Shown here piece after piece: positions 12,090-20,781 of a DNA stretch of 64,000 bases. The translations under genes and the position numbers were made by a program. Source of the DNA: Nitratireductor indicus C115 (GTDB taxonomy: Bacteria > Pseudomonadota > Alphaproteobacteria > Rhizobiales > Rhizobiaceae); contig NZ_AMSI01000005.1 in NCBI RefSeq assembly GCF_000300515.1, positions 62,001 to 126,000 on the forward strand, read 5' to 3'. The notes under the pieces were generated by a model. It had not been told where the DNA came from. It did not search any database and was given only the letters and a program-made list of their open reading frames with translations. Numbering within the stretch: position 1 is the first letter of the stretch; every line of letters starts with the position of its first letter.

Positions 12090-12521
12090 TTCCGCGGACC
12101 GGCCAGATCGGTGAAAGAGACGGCGCAGATTTGTATGTAGCTTTTGAATGACGAACGATTTCAGAAAAAATTTTTTCCGAATACAGGCGGATTTTCTCCT
12201 CCAACTGGAACGAATGCTTTTTCAGCAAGACGGATGTACCGATTTTTTTCTTTCTCAACTTCAATCCAAAGATGCAGACCCTGCAAGGCTTGATTCTCAA
12301 GGTTATTCGGGGCTTTTCGGATCGATGATCCAAATATAAAATACCTATTGCAACACCATAAGTTGTTGTGTATCGTCATTTTCAATGATAATCTTAGGTT
12401 GATTAAAAATATTTTTTGTAACCTTTGATTGCATAAATTGTATATACAAGTCTAATTTCCAGTTTATACTTTTTTTATTTCTCCTCCTGAATCCTTCTCA
12501 CAGGGCTTGGGAGTAAGTGTT
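12090..12521. other. AT-rich intergenic region upstream of tadE-like gene
   Basis: About 430 bases without a credible gene. From roughly 12140, and most strongly 12330-12480, the base composition is far more AT-rich than the rest of the window. It holds a perfect 12-base palindrome (12438-12449) and a shorter inverted repeat CAACA/TGTTG near 12351-12368. It probably contains the regulated promoter of the tad pair. No RNA gene was recognised. Confidence 0.6.
12438..12449. promoter_or_regulatory. 12-base perfect palindrome, possible operator
   Basis: TTGTATATACAA is a perfect palindrome in the AT-rich gap about 73 bases upstream of the tadE-like start. Position and symmetry would suit a dimeric regulator. 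No specific regulator can be assigned, and in AT-rich DNA such a palindrome can arise by chance. Confidence 0.3.
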
Positions 12522-12950
12522 GTGAGAAGGAAATCCCTCTTCAGTTTTATCCGTAAGACAGACGGTGCAGCGGCGCTCGAATTTGCCATTATTGCCCCCG
12601 TCTTCTTCATGAGCGTCTTTTCGATGATTGCCTATGGCATCTATCTGGGAGCCGCGCATTCCGTTCAACAATTGAGTGCCGATGCGGCGCGAGCCGCCGT
12701 TGCCGGCCTATCGCTGACCGAACGGCAATATCTGGCGCGGAACTACATTCAGCAGTCGACGCTCAGACATCCGTTCATCAATGCGCAGAAACTCAGCGTG
12801 TTGACCACTGATGACCCGGCAAATCCTGGGCAATTCACCGTTACGCTGTCCTACAACGCGGAGGACCTGCCGATCTGGTCGCTCTACGCGTTCGCCATGC
12901 CGGACAAGGAAATCAAGGGCTTCTCAACAATCCGGCTGGGAGGGATATGA
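12522..12950 (+). CDS. TadE-like pilus assembly protein
   Basis: Protein of 142 residues with an N-terminal TadE-like signature: a charged start, then GAAALEFAIIAPVFFMSVFS, where a glutamate follows the first hydrophobic residues as in type IV prepilin-like pseudopilins. The single helix covers about residues 18-45. TadE is a minor pseudopilin of Flp/Tad adhesion pili, acting at the inner membrane. I chose the GTG at 12522 because GGGAG lies 8 bases upstream; a TTG at 12507 is also in frame. It is followed by the TadG-like gene after 1 base. No other tad genes are in the window. Confidence 0.85.
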   Translation: MRRKSLFSFIRKTDGAAALEFAIIAPVFFMSVFSMIAYGIYLGAAHSVQQLSADAARAAVAGLSLTERQYLARNYIQQSTLRHPFINAQKLSVLTTDDPANPGQFTVTLSYNAEDLPIWSLYAFAMPDKEIKGFSTIRLGGI

Positions 12951-12951
12951 C

Positions 12952-14694
12952 ATGATGTTGCGTGTCCCCAAAGCCGTCAGCAAGCTCATTTCCGACCGCA
13001 GCGCCAATACGGCGACGCTCTTTGCCTTGTTCATGCCAATCATGATCGGCTGCCTGGCGCTCGGCGTGGACTATGGCAATCTGACACTTCAGCAGCGCAA
13101 GCTTCAGAAGACTGCGGATCTTGCCTCGATCATTGCAGCCGCCGATATCAAAAATGCAGAAAAGGCTGTCGCCCAATTCTTCGCACTGAACAATGAAAAG
13201 ATTGCCGTCGAGACAAGCAACGGTCTTCTTCTTGGAAACGATTTGATCCCTCGTGAGGAATATGTCGCCGATGCGAAAGGCGGAATAGCGCATCTTATAC
13301 TGGGCCGGTACTATCCTGACCCTTCGATTGATACGAATATGCGCTTCGTCGCCATGAACACGTCGCCGGATGCGGCCAAGGTCATGATACGCAAGGAGGG
13401 AGACCTCTATTTCGGCAAGATGTTCAGTTCCGCGCCGGAATTGAGCGCGGAAGGAACTTCATCTGCCGAAAAGCTTGCCGGCTTCTCGGTAGGGTCGCGC
13501 CTTGCAAGCCTCGACGGGGGCATTCTCAACAGCCTCCTCGGCGCCATGCTTGGCACCACCGTGTCGCTCAAAGTCATGGATTACGAGGCACTGCTCGATG
13601 CCGATGTGAATGTCCTGTCCTTCATCAATGTGCTGGCGACGAGGCTGAACCTGACCGCCCTCACCTATGATGAAATCCTGTCGACAGACCTGACGCTTCC
13701 GCAGCTCCTCTCGTCGATGCGCCTGACGAGTGGCGTGCCGCCGACCGTGCAAACGGTTTTGCGCACCCTTGAGACCATCACCTCGAAGGACAACCGCACA
13801 TTCAAGCTGGAGCAACTCCTGAACCTCGACCCGAAGGGACCGCTGACGATTGCCACCGATGCCCCCTGGGACATGAAGATCGGAGCTCTGGAAATGGTGA
13901 CCGCGGCGGTGGCGCTTTCCAACGGTACCAATCAGATAAGCATCAATACCGGGCTCAATCTTCCGGGATTGGCGGGCGTCAAGCTCAACATCGCCATCGG
14001 CGAACCGCCGGTCGGCACGCCGAGCCATGCACTTGCCCCAATCGGAACCGCCGTGCGCACGGCCCAGACGCGACTGACGCTGGAAGTGAGCGTGGACGGG
14101 CTTCAGCTTCTTGCCGGAACCAAGATCCGACTGCCCCTTTATGTGGAGGTCGCCCATGCGGAGGCGCGGATTGCCGATATCCAATGCAGCAACAGTTCGA
14201 AGAATAGCGGCACAGTGGCAATAGATGCCGTGCCGGGAGTGCTTGAACTTGCCGTCGGCGATGTCAATCCTTCGGTTCTGTCGAATTTCTCAGACGATGC
14301 ACGGGTAACAAAGGCCGAATTGGTGAACGCCATCGGTCTCGTGAAGATTTCGGGAATGGCCCACACCGAGGCCAAGAACCTCTCGATTTCGCGGCTCAAC
14401 TTCTCAAGCTCGGATATTTCGCAGGCACGCGTCAAATCGGTGTCGACAAAGGACATACTGAGCTCGACAACTTCAACGCTGATCAACAATCTCGATCTGG
14501 ATGTGAAAGTGCTGACGCTGTCTCTCGGCCTTGAGCCCCTGTTGAAGGCCGCGCTCTCGGCGACTTTGGCAAATGTCACCGCTCCGATCGACACCCTTCT
14601 CTACAACGTGCTGGCGCTGGTGGGCGTAAAGGTCGGCGAGGCGGATATCCGTGTGACTGGCGTGAGTTGCCAGCGGCCCGTTCTGGTTCAGTAA
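12952..14694 (+). CDS. TadG-like pilus assembly protein
   Basis: Protein of 580 residues. The N-terminus (SANTATLFALFMPIMIGCLA, then a sequence ending in QQRKLQKTADLASIIAA) is the Flp/Tad TadG-type signature: one membrane helix about residues 20-42 followed by a long periplasmic part. I do not see a von Willebrand A domain; the rest is rich in leucine, threonine and serine and has only a few cysteines (IQCSNS, VSCQRP). The ATG at 12952 has GGGAGGGA upstream and lies 1 base after the tadE-like gene, so the two form an operon. An intrinsic terminator follows. Confidence 0.82.
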   Translation: MMLRVPKAVSKLISDRSANTATLFALFMPIMIGCLALGVDYGNLTLQQRKLQKTADLASIIAAADIKNAEKAVAQFFALNNEKIAVETSNGLLLGNDLIPREEYVADAKGGIAHLILGRYYPDPSIDTNMRFVAMNTSPDAAKVMIRKEGDLYFGKMFSSAPELSAEGTSSAEKLAGFSVGSRLASLDGGILNSLLGAMLGTTVSLKVMDYEALLDADVNVLSFINVLATRLNLTALTYDEILSTDLTLPQLLSSMRLTSGVPPTVQTVLRTLETITSKDNRTFKLEQLLNLDPKGPLTIATDAPWDMKIGALEMVTAAVALSNGTNQISINTGLNLPGLAGVKLNIAIGEPPVGTPSHALAPIGTAVRTAQTRLTLEVSVDGLQLLAGTKIRLPLYVEVAHAEARIADIQCSNSSKNSGTVAIDAVPGVLELAVGDVNPSVLSNFSDDARVTKAELVNAIGLVKISGMAHTEAKNLSISRLNFSSSDISQARVKSVSTKDILSSTTSTLINNLDLDVKVLTLSLGLEPLLKAALSATLANVTAPIDTLLYNVLALVGVKVGEADIRVTGVSCQRPVLVQ

Positions 14695-14713
14695 CAGCAG
14701 GTCCGCAACTCAG

Positions 14714-14743
14714 GCCCCCGCCCTTACGCGGGGGCTTTTTTTT
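14714..14743 (+). terminator. Intrinsic terminator after the tad pair
   Basis: A perfect 8-base stem (GCCCCCGC 14714-14721 with GCGGGGGC 14728-14735) with a 6-base loop is followed by eight Ts on the plus strand. It ends the TadE/TadG transcript. Confidence 0.93.
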
Positions 14744-14754
14744 GCGTTCGATCA

Positions 14755-15147
14755 TCAGGCCGCGACAAGCTCGATATGCGGATGCTGGGCGAATATCTCG
14801 ATGATCGTGTCGAAATAGGTCGGGCCCGAACCGTCATCGAGCGCAGCAAGCTCTTTTGCCATGCGCCGGGCATCGTAAGTCTTTGGTTGCAGCAGCTTCC
14901 GACGCAGGTGGGCGCGGGTTGCCTCGACACCAAGAGCAAGCCTGCTTCTTTCAATGTCCCGCCAAACGATCCGCACCGGCTTTCCCGCCTCGAGCGTACC
15001 AATGCCGCCGTAAAGCAGGTCGTTCAAGGCATCCAGGCTGGGACCGAGCTCCCAGTCCTCATTCGCCATGAAGAGGCGGTTGATCTCGTCATAGAATGAC
15101 TGAATATCGCGAATGGCGTTGCCCTCTATCGTGAATGTCGCAGTCAT
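14755..15147 (-). CDS. Barstar-family protein (orphan)
   Basis: Protein of 130 residues. The first half (FTIEGNAIRDIQSFYDEINR, then a leucine- and aspartate-rich stretch ending LGPSLDALNDLLYGGIG) resembles barstar, the tight protein inhibitor of the RNase barnase. The second half carries RIVWRDIERSR and an acidic DTIIEIFAQHPHIELV end. I chose the ATG at 15147 with GGAGAAG upstream; the frame remains open 25 codons further. No barnase-like gene is visible nearby, so its partner, if any, is elsewhere. Such orphans are common in proteobacteria and their role is unclear. Confidence 0.8.
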   Translation of the reverse strand: MTATFTIEGNAIRDIQSFYDEINRLFMANEDWELGPSLDALNDLLYGGIGTLEAGKPVRIVWRDIERSRLALGVEATRAHLRRKLLQPKTYDARRMAKELAALDDGSGPTYFDTIIEIFAQHPHIELVAA

Positions 15148-15313
15148 TTCGGCTTCTCCGAATTCCGGCCTTGCTCGTCGAATCAAAGAACGACCGATTC
15201 GGCATAGCTTGCAGCACGACATGAAGAAACCGCGCGTCTACACTGAAAATCATGGGGATTTGTTGAAATGCCGCTTCGGCTTTTGCGCTGGCCACTTTCC
15301 AAGGCTTGGAAAG

Positions 15314-15390
15314 TGGCGCGAGTGACGGGGCTCGAACCCGCGACCTCCGGCGTGACAGGCCGGCACTCTAACCAACTGAGCTACACCCGC
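15314..15390 (-). tRNA. tRNA-Asp (anticodon GTC)
   Basis: On the minus strand the 77 bases fold as a full cloverleaf. The acceptor GCGGGTG pairs with CACTCGC, the anticodon loop reads CTGTCAC with GTC in the centre, and the T arm carries GGTTCGAGCC. The CCA end is encoded (15314-15316). A good promoter lies upstream. Confidence 0.97.
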
Positions 15391-15433
15391 GCTTGAGGCG
15401 TTGTGCCGAAGCAGCAACGCGTCGTTGGGCGGT

Positions 15434-15462
15434 GAATTAGGCGGTTCTTGAGGTGCTGTCAA
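15434..15462 (-). promoter_or_regulatory. Probable sigma-70 promoter of tRNA-Asp
   Basis: On the minus strand TTGACA (15462-15457) is followed after 16-17 bases by CTAATT/TAATTC (15440-15434). This fits the alphaproteobacterial housekeeping promoter and lies about 45 bases upstream of the mature tRNA end. Confidence 0.6.
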
Positions 15463-15531
15463 GCAGGGTTCGCACGCTTTATCAGACTTTGTTGCGATTA
15501 GTTTGAATGGCCCTGTGGAAACCGATTTTCG

Positions 15532-15560
15532 CTTGCGATCAGGCCGCGAACACCCTAAAC
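15532..15560 (+). promoter_or_regulatory. Probable sigma-70 promoter of tRNA-Val
   Basis: CTTGCG (15532-15537), a 17-base spacer and CTAAAC (15555-15560) match the CTTGAC/CTATAT type of promoter in part. The tRNA begins 15 bases downstream. Confidence 0.5.
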
Positions 15561-15574
15561 GAACCGCTTGGAAT

Positions 15575-15650
<76 letters not shown>

Positions 15651-15777
15651 TTCCCTCGCCTGATCATGCCCACCGGATAGCCGGGACCAAGCCCGTCGTT
15701 TTTCCGACGCGCGCGCTCAGGCCTTGAGTTTTCATCTTCATGCGTGTGAATTACTCCGCATACGGGTGGGACCGGGG

Positions 15778-16566
15778 ATGAAACATCAATCAGGACCTTG
15801 CACGGTCAACAGCCTGTGGGTCGGGCCGAGACTGGGGGTATTGCACACCGCGTGTCTGAATTCATTCCTGCGCCATGGGCACAGGGTGATCCTGCATGTG
15901 TATGAACCACCGCAGGACACGCCGACCGGGGTGGAACTGTTCGATGCAGCGCGCCTCATGAAACAGGATGAGCTGCGCCGGGAACACTGGAAACAGAGCT
16001 ACGCGCTTTCCTCCGACATCTATCGCTATAGGATGCTGCAAGCCGATATGGGGGCGTGGATCGATGCGGATGTCTATTGCCTGCGCCCCCTGCCCGACAC
16101 GGAATATCTCTTCGGTTGGGAAAACGACACGAGCATCAATGGCGCCGTGCTCAAAATGCCGGCGCAGTGCGCCTTGCTGCAAGCGCTTTGCAAGGCTGCG
16201 GAAGACCCCACCTTCATCCCGCCATGGCTCAAGCGCAGCCGCAAGGAAAAGCTCCGCTGGCGCAAGCGCCTGGGGATTGCAAAGCCAGTAACGAAAATGC
16301 CCTGGGGCACAATCGGCCCTATGCTGCTGACGCATCTGATTGCGGAAATGGAGCTCGGCGACCAGGCTCTGCCTATCGATTTCCTCTACCCGCTCTCCTA
16401 CGGCAATACGAATCTCCTGTTCGAGCCCGGATTGTCGCTGAAGGACATCACCACGCATCGAACGATCGCGATCCATCTATGGAACTCGCTGCTCAGAAAG
16501 CGTCCCGTGCCCGCCCGGTCTCCCTTGGCTGAAATCATCGGCGCAGCAGGCGGGCATCTGGAGTGA
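15778..16566 (+). CDS. DXD-type glycosyltransferase (GT32/capsule-type)
   Basis: Protein of 262 residues. The N-terminal part (VNSLWVGPRLGVLHTACLNS) and the sequence LSSDIYRYRMLQADMGAWID with the DXD motif DAD at residues 96-98 (WIDADVYCLRPL) match the glycosyltransferase sugar-binding DXD family, which transfers sugars from nucleotide sugars to lipid or polysaccharide acceptors. The acceptor is not predictable. I chose the ATG at 15778 over an in-frame TTG at 15724. It stands alone, downstream of tRNA-Val and convergent with prfB. Confidence 0.8.
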   Translation: MKHQSGPCTVNSLWVGPRLGVLHTACLNSFLRHGHRVILHVYEPPQDTPTGVELFDAARLMKQDELRREHWKQSYALSSDIYRYRMLQADMGAWIDADVYCLRPLPDTEYLFGWENDTSINGAVLKMPAQCALLQALCKAAEDPTFIPPWLKRSRKEKLRWRKRLGIAKPVTKMPWGTIGPMLLTHLIAEMELGDQALPIDFLYPLSYGNTNLLFEPGLSLKDITTHRTIAIHLWNSLLRKRPVPARSPLAEIIGAAGGHLE

Positions 16567-16641
16567 GCAACGGGCATGGGCATTGGGGGTGGCAGCCCGC
16601 ATGTGGGCTACCAAAACGCCCTCACAGCCCGCATCAAAAGA

Positions 16642-16675
16642 AAACGCCGTGCATCCACTTGAACGCACGGCGTTT
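16642..16675 (-). terminator. Intrinsic terminator downstream of prfB
   Basis: AAACGCCGTGC (16642-16652) pairs perfectly with GCACGGCGTTT (16665-16675). On the minus strand the stem is followed by TTTTCTTTT-like sequence, so it would end the prfB transcript. Its plus-strand side lacks a T run. Confidence 0.75.
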
Positions 16676-16697
16676 CATCATACTGCCTGCCGCAATA

Positions 16698-16728
16698 TGC
16701 GGACGTCAGGTGCTTCCACCTGACTGCA
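16698..16728. repeat. Intergenic palindrome, family A copy 1
   Basis: TCAGGTG (16706-16712), loop CTTC, CACCTGA (16717-16723), flanked by TGCG and CTGCA. The same core with the same CTGCA arm recurs at 36129-36156 and 41250-41288. It lies just downstream of the prfB stop codon. Confidence 0.65.
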
Positions 16729-16735
16729 CGGTGCC

Positions 16736-17867
16736 CTAATCGATATCCTCGACCTCAGCCCCCGCACCGCCTTCGATACGCTGGGACAGGGAAGCTTCCA
16801 TGAAGGTGTCGAGATCGCCATCCAGGACGTCCTGCGGGCTGGTGCTTTCCACACCGGTGCGCAGATCCTTCACGAGCTGATAGGGCTGAAGCACGTAGGA
16901 GCGAATCTGGTGGCCCCAGCCGATATCGGTCTTGCTCGCTTCAGTCGCACTCGCAGCTTCCTCGCGCTTCTTCAGCTCTTCCTCATAGAGGCGCGAGCGC
17001 AACATCTCCCATGCGGTGGCACGGTTCTTGTGCTGCGACCTCTCCTTCTGGCACTGCACGACGATGCCGGAGGGAATATGCGTGATGCGCACGGCAGAAT
17101 CGGTCGTGTTGACGTGCTGACCGCCCGCACCGGAAGCGCGATAGGTATCGATGCGTACTTCCGATTCAGGAATATCGATCGCGATGGTGTCGTCGACCAC
17201 CGGGTATACCCAGGCACTGGCAAATGACGTGTGGCGGCGGGCATTGCTGTCAAAAGGCGAAATGCGCACGAGACGATGCACGCCCGATTCCGTCTTCAGC
17301 CAGCCATAGGCATTGCGCCCCTTGATGAGAAGCGTTGCGGACTTGATGCCGGCTTCCTCGCCGTCATGCATTTCCAGCACTTCCACTTTCATGCCGTGAC
17401 GGTCGGCCCAGCGCGTGTACATGCGCAGCAGCATCTGGGCCCAGTCCTGGCTCTCCGTACCGCCGGCGCCCGCATGGACTTCCAGATAGGTGTCGTTGCT
17501 ATCCGCTTCGCCGGAGAGCAGCGTTTCCACCTGACGCGCCGCGACATCCTCGCTCAGCGCCTTCAGCGCCGCTTCAGCCTCGCGCACGACACTGTCGTCG
17601 CCTTCTTCCTCGCCGAGCTCGATCAGCCCGACATTGTCCTCAAGCGCGGCGGACAAACCGCGCACGGCATTGATGCCGTCATCCAGCATCTGCCGTTCGC
17701 GCATAAGCTTCTGAGCTTCCTGCGGATCGTTCCACAGGTCGCCTTCTTCGGCGCGGGCATTGAGATAGTCGAGTCGCTTTACCGCCTCGTCCCAGTCAAA
17801 GATGCCTCCTCAGCAGGCTTATGGCCTGCTTGATTTCGTCGACAAGATTTTCGGTCTCCGCACGCAT
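16736..17867 (-). CDS. prfB: Peptide chain release factor 2, made by programmed +1 frameshift
   Basis: RF2 terminates translation at UGA and UAA. The gene is split into two frames: 23 codons from the ATG at 17867 end in CTT TGA (17801-17796), and the second frame starts at GAC 17797. The classic signals are present: an internal AGGAGG (17810-17805), 3 bases, then CTTTGAC. The joined protein has 376 residues. The stop-recognition tripeptide SPF is at 203-205 and the catalytic GGQ at 248-250. The gene follows mrcA on the same strand. Low RF2 favours the shift, giving autoregulation, as known in E. coli. Confidence 0.97.
17795..17810 (-). promoter_or_regulatory. RF2 programmed frameshift site
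   Basis: On the minus strand AGGAGG, a 3-base spacer CAT, then CTT TGA C. The internal Shine-Dalgarno element at this spacing and the slippery CTT before an in-frame UGA are the known signals for +1 shifting in prfB. Confidence 0.95.
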
Positions 17868-17937
17868 GGCAGATCAACACCCCGGATTAAAAGGATTGCT
17901 TTGGGTCAGACCCTGTGAATCGGACCGGAACATAAGA

Positions 17938-17968
17938 GGCATGCCCGCCGCTGTAAAGCAGGCATGCC
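17938..17968 (-). terminator. Hairpin between mrcA and prfB
   Basis: GGCATGCCTGC and GCGGGCATGCC (minus strand) form an 11-base stem with one wobble pair, 18 bases after the mrcA stop. A short T-containing tail (TCTTATGTT) follows, so termination is probably partial. Confidence 0.55.
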
Positions 17969-17985
17969 GGAGATGACAGGGCGGG

Positions 17986-20442
17986 TCAGTAGAGCCCGCC
18001 GGCGCCGGAACTGATGGCGCGGTTGGCCTGCGGAGAGATGGCCCTGGGGCCGCCCTGGCCTTCCAGGTCTTCCATGCCGATCACCCAGTAGCTGTCGGCC
18101 GGACCCGTTCCGGGCTTGAAGGCTTCCATGATGACGCCAGGCTGCCCCGCGGAAGCCTGCATACCGGTCTTGCGATCGATGGGGATGATTTTCATGCCCT
18201 CGGGAACCTGGAAGTCGACCGGGCGCATGTCCTTCAGCGCGTTGGTCATGAAATCCTTGAAGATCGGTGCGGCAAGACCGCCACCCGTCGAGCCGTGCCC
18301 CATCGGGCGTGGCGTGTCGAAACCCATGAAGACGCCAACCACGATGTCGGGCGTGTAGCCGATGAACCAGGCGTCCTTTTCATCGTTGGTGGTGCCGGTC
18401 TTGCCGGCAATCGGGCGACCGAGCTCGGAAACCGTCACCGCGGTGCCGCGCTGAACCACGCCCTGCATCATGGAGGTGATCTGATAGGCGGTCATCGGAT
18501 CGAGCACCTGCTCGGCATCGTCCACGATCTCCGGTTCGGCCTGCCCTTCCCAATCGGGAGCGACACAGCCCTCGCATTCGCGGCGATCGTGCTTGTAGAC
18601 GGTCTTGCCGTAGCGGTCCTGGATGCGGTCGATCAAGGAGGGGGTGATCTGCCTGCCGCCATTGGCGAAGACGGCATAGGCCGAAACCATGCGCATGACG
18701 GTCGTTTCACCGGAGCCGAGGGACATGGCGAGCACAGGCAGCATCTTGTCGTAGATGCCGAAATGCTCGGCATATTCGGCAACGAGGTTCATACCCATGT
18801 CCTTCGCCAGGCGCACGGTCATCAGGTTGCGCGAACGCTCGATGCCAGCGCGCAGTGTCGAGGGACCCGCGGACTTGCCACCGTAATTCTTCGGCTCCCA
18901 GACACTGTTGCCCACCTGGATGGAAATGGGTGCATCCAGCACCACGGAGGCCGGCGTATAGCCATTGTCGAGCGCGGCAGCGTAGACGATCGGCTTGAAG
19001 GCGGATCCCGGCTGGCGATAGGCCTGCGTTGCGCGGTTGAACTGGGATTCGGCGTAGGAGAATCCGCCGACCATCGCGAGCACGCGGCCGGTATGCGGAT
19101 CCATGGCCACCAGGGCTCCCTCGATCTCGGGCGGCTGGCGAAGCTGCCAAGAGCGTTCGGTGTCCTTCTTCTTTTCGACGAACACCACATCGCCGGGCTT
19201 CAACACATCCTCGATGGATTTCGCCTTAACGCGCTTGCCGTCGACCACATGGCGCATCGCCCACTGCATGTCCTCGGCCGCGATGGTACCGGTTTCGCGC
19301 GTTTCCGACAGCTTTCCGGAAATTTCGCGATCAGGCTTCAGGCCGATGGAAATCTTGCCATCCTCGGTGCCAAGCACCACGGCCAGATGCCACTCGGGCA
19401 CGTCGCTCAACCCGTCAACCTCGCCAAGCGGAGCCCCCCAATCGCCGGAGACGTCAATCGTATTGACCGGACCGCGGTAGCCACGCAGCGTGTCGTAGCG
19501 CAAAAGGCCGTTCTGGAGTGCCTTGCGGGCATAGAGCTGCAGCTTCGGATCGAGCGTGGTGCGCACCGACAAGCCACCCTCATAAAGGGCGTCCTCGCCA
19601 TAGCGGGCGATGATATCGCGGCGGACTTCCTCGGTGAAATATTCGCTGGCGAAAAGATAGCTGCCGCCGCGGCGCGGCTTCACATCGAGGCCGGTTGCCT
19701 TGGCCTTGTCTCCCTCCTCACGCGTGGCATAGCCATTGGCCACCATCTGATCGATCACCCAATTGCGGCGCTCGATCGCACGGTCGGTGTTGCGGAAAGG
19801 ATGGTAATTCGAAGGCCCCTTGGGCAGCGAAGCGAGATAGGCGGCCTCGGCAAGCGTCAGTTCGTTGACCGATTTGTCGTAATAGGTGAGTGCCGCACCC
19901 GCGATACCATAGGCACCGAGACCGAAGAAAATCTCGTTGAGATAGAGCTCGAGAATTCGATCCTTGGAATAGGCCTGCTCGATGCGAAAGGCGAGGACCA
20001 TTTCCTTGATCTTGCGCTGCATGGTCTGATCGGAGCTGAGAAGGAAGTTCTTCGCCACCTGCTGGGTGATCGTTGAAGCGCCGACAGGACGCCGGCCGGA
20101 ACCGAAATTGCGCAGATTGGTCAGCACGGCACGGCCGAGACCCGTCACGTCGATGCCGGGATGCGTATAGAAATTCTTGTCTTCGGCAGAAAGAAACGCC
20201 GCCTTGACGCGGTCGGGGATTGCCTGGATCGGCAGGTAAAGGCGCCGCTCACGGGCGAATTCGGCCATGAGCTCGCCATCGCCCGCATGAACGCGGGTCG
20301 TTACCGGCGGCTCGTATTTGGCGAGCACCTCGTAGTCGGGCAGGTCCTTGGTGAGGTCGCTCACATAAAGAGCGATGCCGGCAGCCACCAGCAAGGCGAG
20401 CACAATGCCGACGCCAAAGAAATATCCGATCAGACGTATCAT
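17986..20442 (-). CDS. mrcA: Penicillin-binding protein 1A (bifunctional glycosyltransferase/transpeptidase)
   Basis: Class A PBP of 818 residues that polymerises and cross-links peptidoglycan in the periplasm. Residues 4-26 form the membrane anchor. The GT51 glycosyltransferase follows (motifs AFLSAEDKNFYTHPGID near residue 85, STITQQVAKN near 125, and KIKEMVLAFRIEQAYSKDRILELYLNEIFFG, here only named by position 145-175). The transpeptidase has its active serine in QPGSAFKP, and the KTG motif in AGKTGTTND. An OB-like insert lies between them. It sits between amiC and prfB, all on one strand. Confidence 0.96.
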   Translation of the reverse strand: MIRLIGYFFGVGIVLALLVAAGIALYVSDLTKDLPDYEVLAKYEPPVTTRVHAGDGELMAEFARERRLYLPIQAIPDRVKAAFLSAEDKNFYTHPGIDVTGLGRAVLTNLRNFGSGRRPVGASTITQQVAKNFLLSSDQTMQRKIKEMVLAFRIEQAYSKDRILELYLNEIFFGLGAYGIAGAALTYYDKSVNELTLAEAAYLASLPKGPSNYHPFRNTDRAIERRNWVIDQMVANGYATREEGDKAKATGLDVKPRRGGSYLFASEYFTEEVRRDIIARYGEDALYEGGLSVRTTLDPKLQLYARKALQNGLLRYDTLRGYRGPVNTIDVSGDWGAPLGEVDGLSDVPEWHLAVVLGTEDGKISIGLKPDREISGKLSETRETGTIAAEDMQWAMRHVVDGKRVKAKSIEDVLKPGDVVFVEKKKDTERSWQLRQPPEIEGALVAMDPHTGRVLAMVGGFSYAESQFNRATQAYRQPGSAFKPIVYAAALDNGYTPASVVLDAPISIQVGNSVWEPKNYGGKSAGPSTLRAGIERSRNLMTVRLAKDMGMNLVAEYAEHFGIYDKMLPVLAMSLGSGETTVMRMVSAYAVFANGGRQITPSLIDRIQDRYGKTVYKHDRRECEGCVAPDWEGQAEPEIVDDAEQVLDPMTAYQITSMMQGVVQRGTAVTVSELGRPIAGKTGTTNDEKDAWFIGYTPDIVVGVFMGFDTPRPMGHGSTGGGLAAPIFKDFMTNALKDMRPVDFQVPEGMKIIPIDRKTGMQASAGQPGVIMEAFKPGTGPADSYWVIGMEDLEGQGGPRAISPQANRAISSGAGGLY

Positions 20443-20781
20443 GCCCGCTCCAATTCATGCATCGCCACGCTGCCACCCGTTGCGCGCTGCGATGCCTTTC
20501 CACTCAAGTCGCGCAGGAGCGGTACCGTCCAGCCGGAGCGCCCCTGTCGCATTCAGCCGCCCGATAAGGACAGGCCGGTTGCCCAAAGCCCCCGCCCGGA
20601 GAACCCCGCCTAAGCCATGCGGCGCGGCCGGACACCCTGTAATGCGGAGGACCAATAATATCCCATGCTTTTGCCTCAGCCTTGTGGGCAAAATACGGCG
20701 ATTGAATCGCGATTGTAACAGATCGTCATTAAACCACGTCACGTTGCAGAAACGCAACGGCTCCAAGGCAGTATAGGCACT
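20443..20781. other. Intergenic region between amiC and mrcA
   Basis: About 340 bases. A small hairpin CGTTGC/GCAACG (20742-20759) lies 23 bases after the amiC stop and could weakly terminate it. A palindrome GCGATTGAATCGC lies at 20698-20710. The promoter of mrcA is expected here. No gene was seen on either strand. Confidence 0.5.

Noticed and set aside
12148-12339. 63-codon plus-strand frame in the AT-rich gap
   Set aside because: No good ribosome site, no recognisable domain, and composition as expected for AT-rich noncoding DNA.
18295-20076. 593-codon open frame opposite mrcA
   Set aside because: Antisense shadow of the penicillin-binding protein gene.
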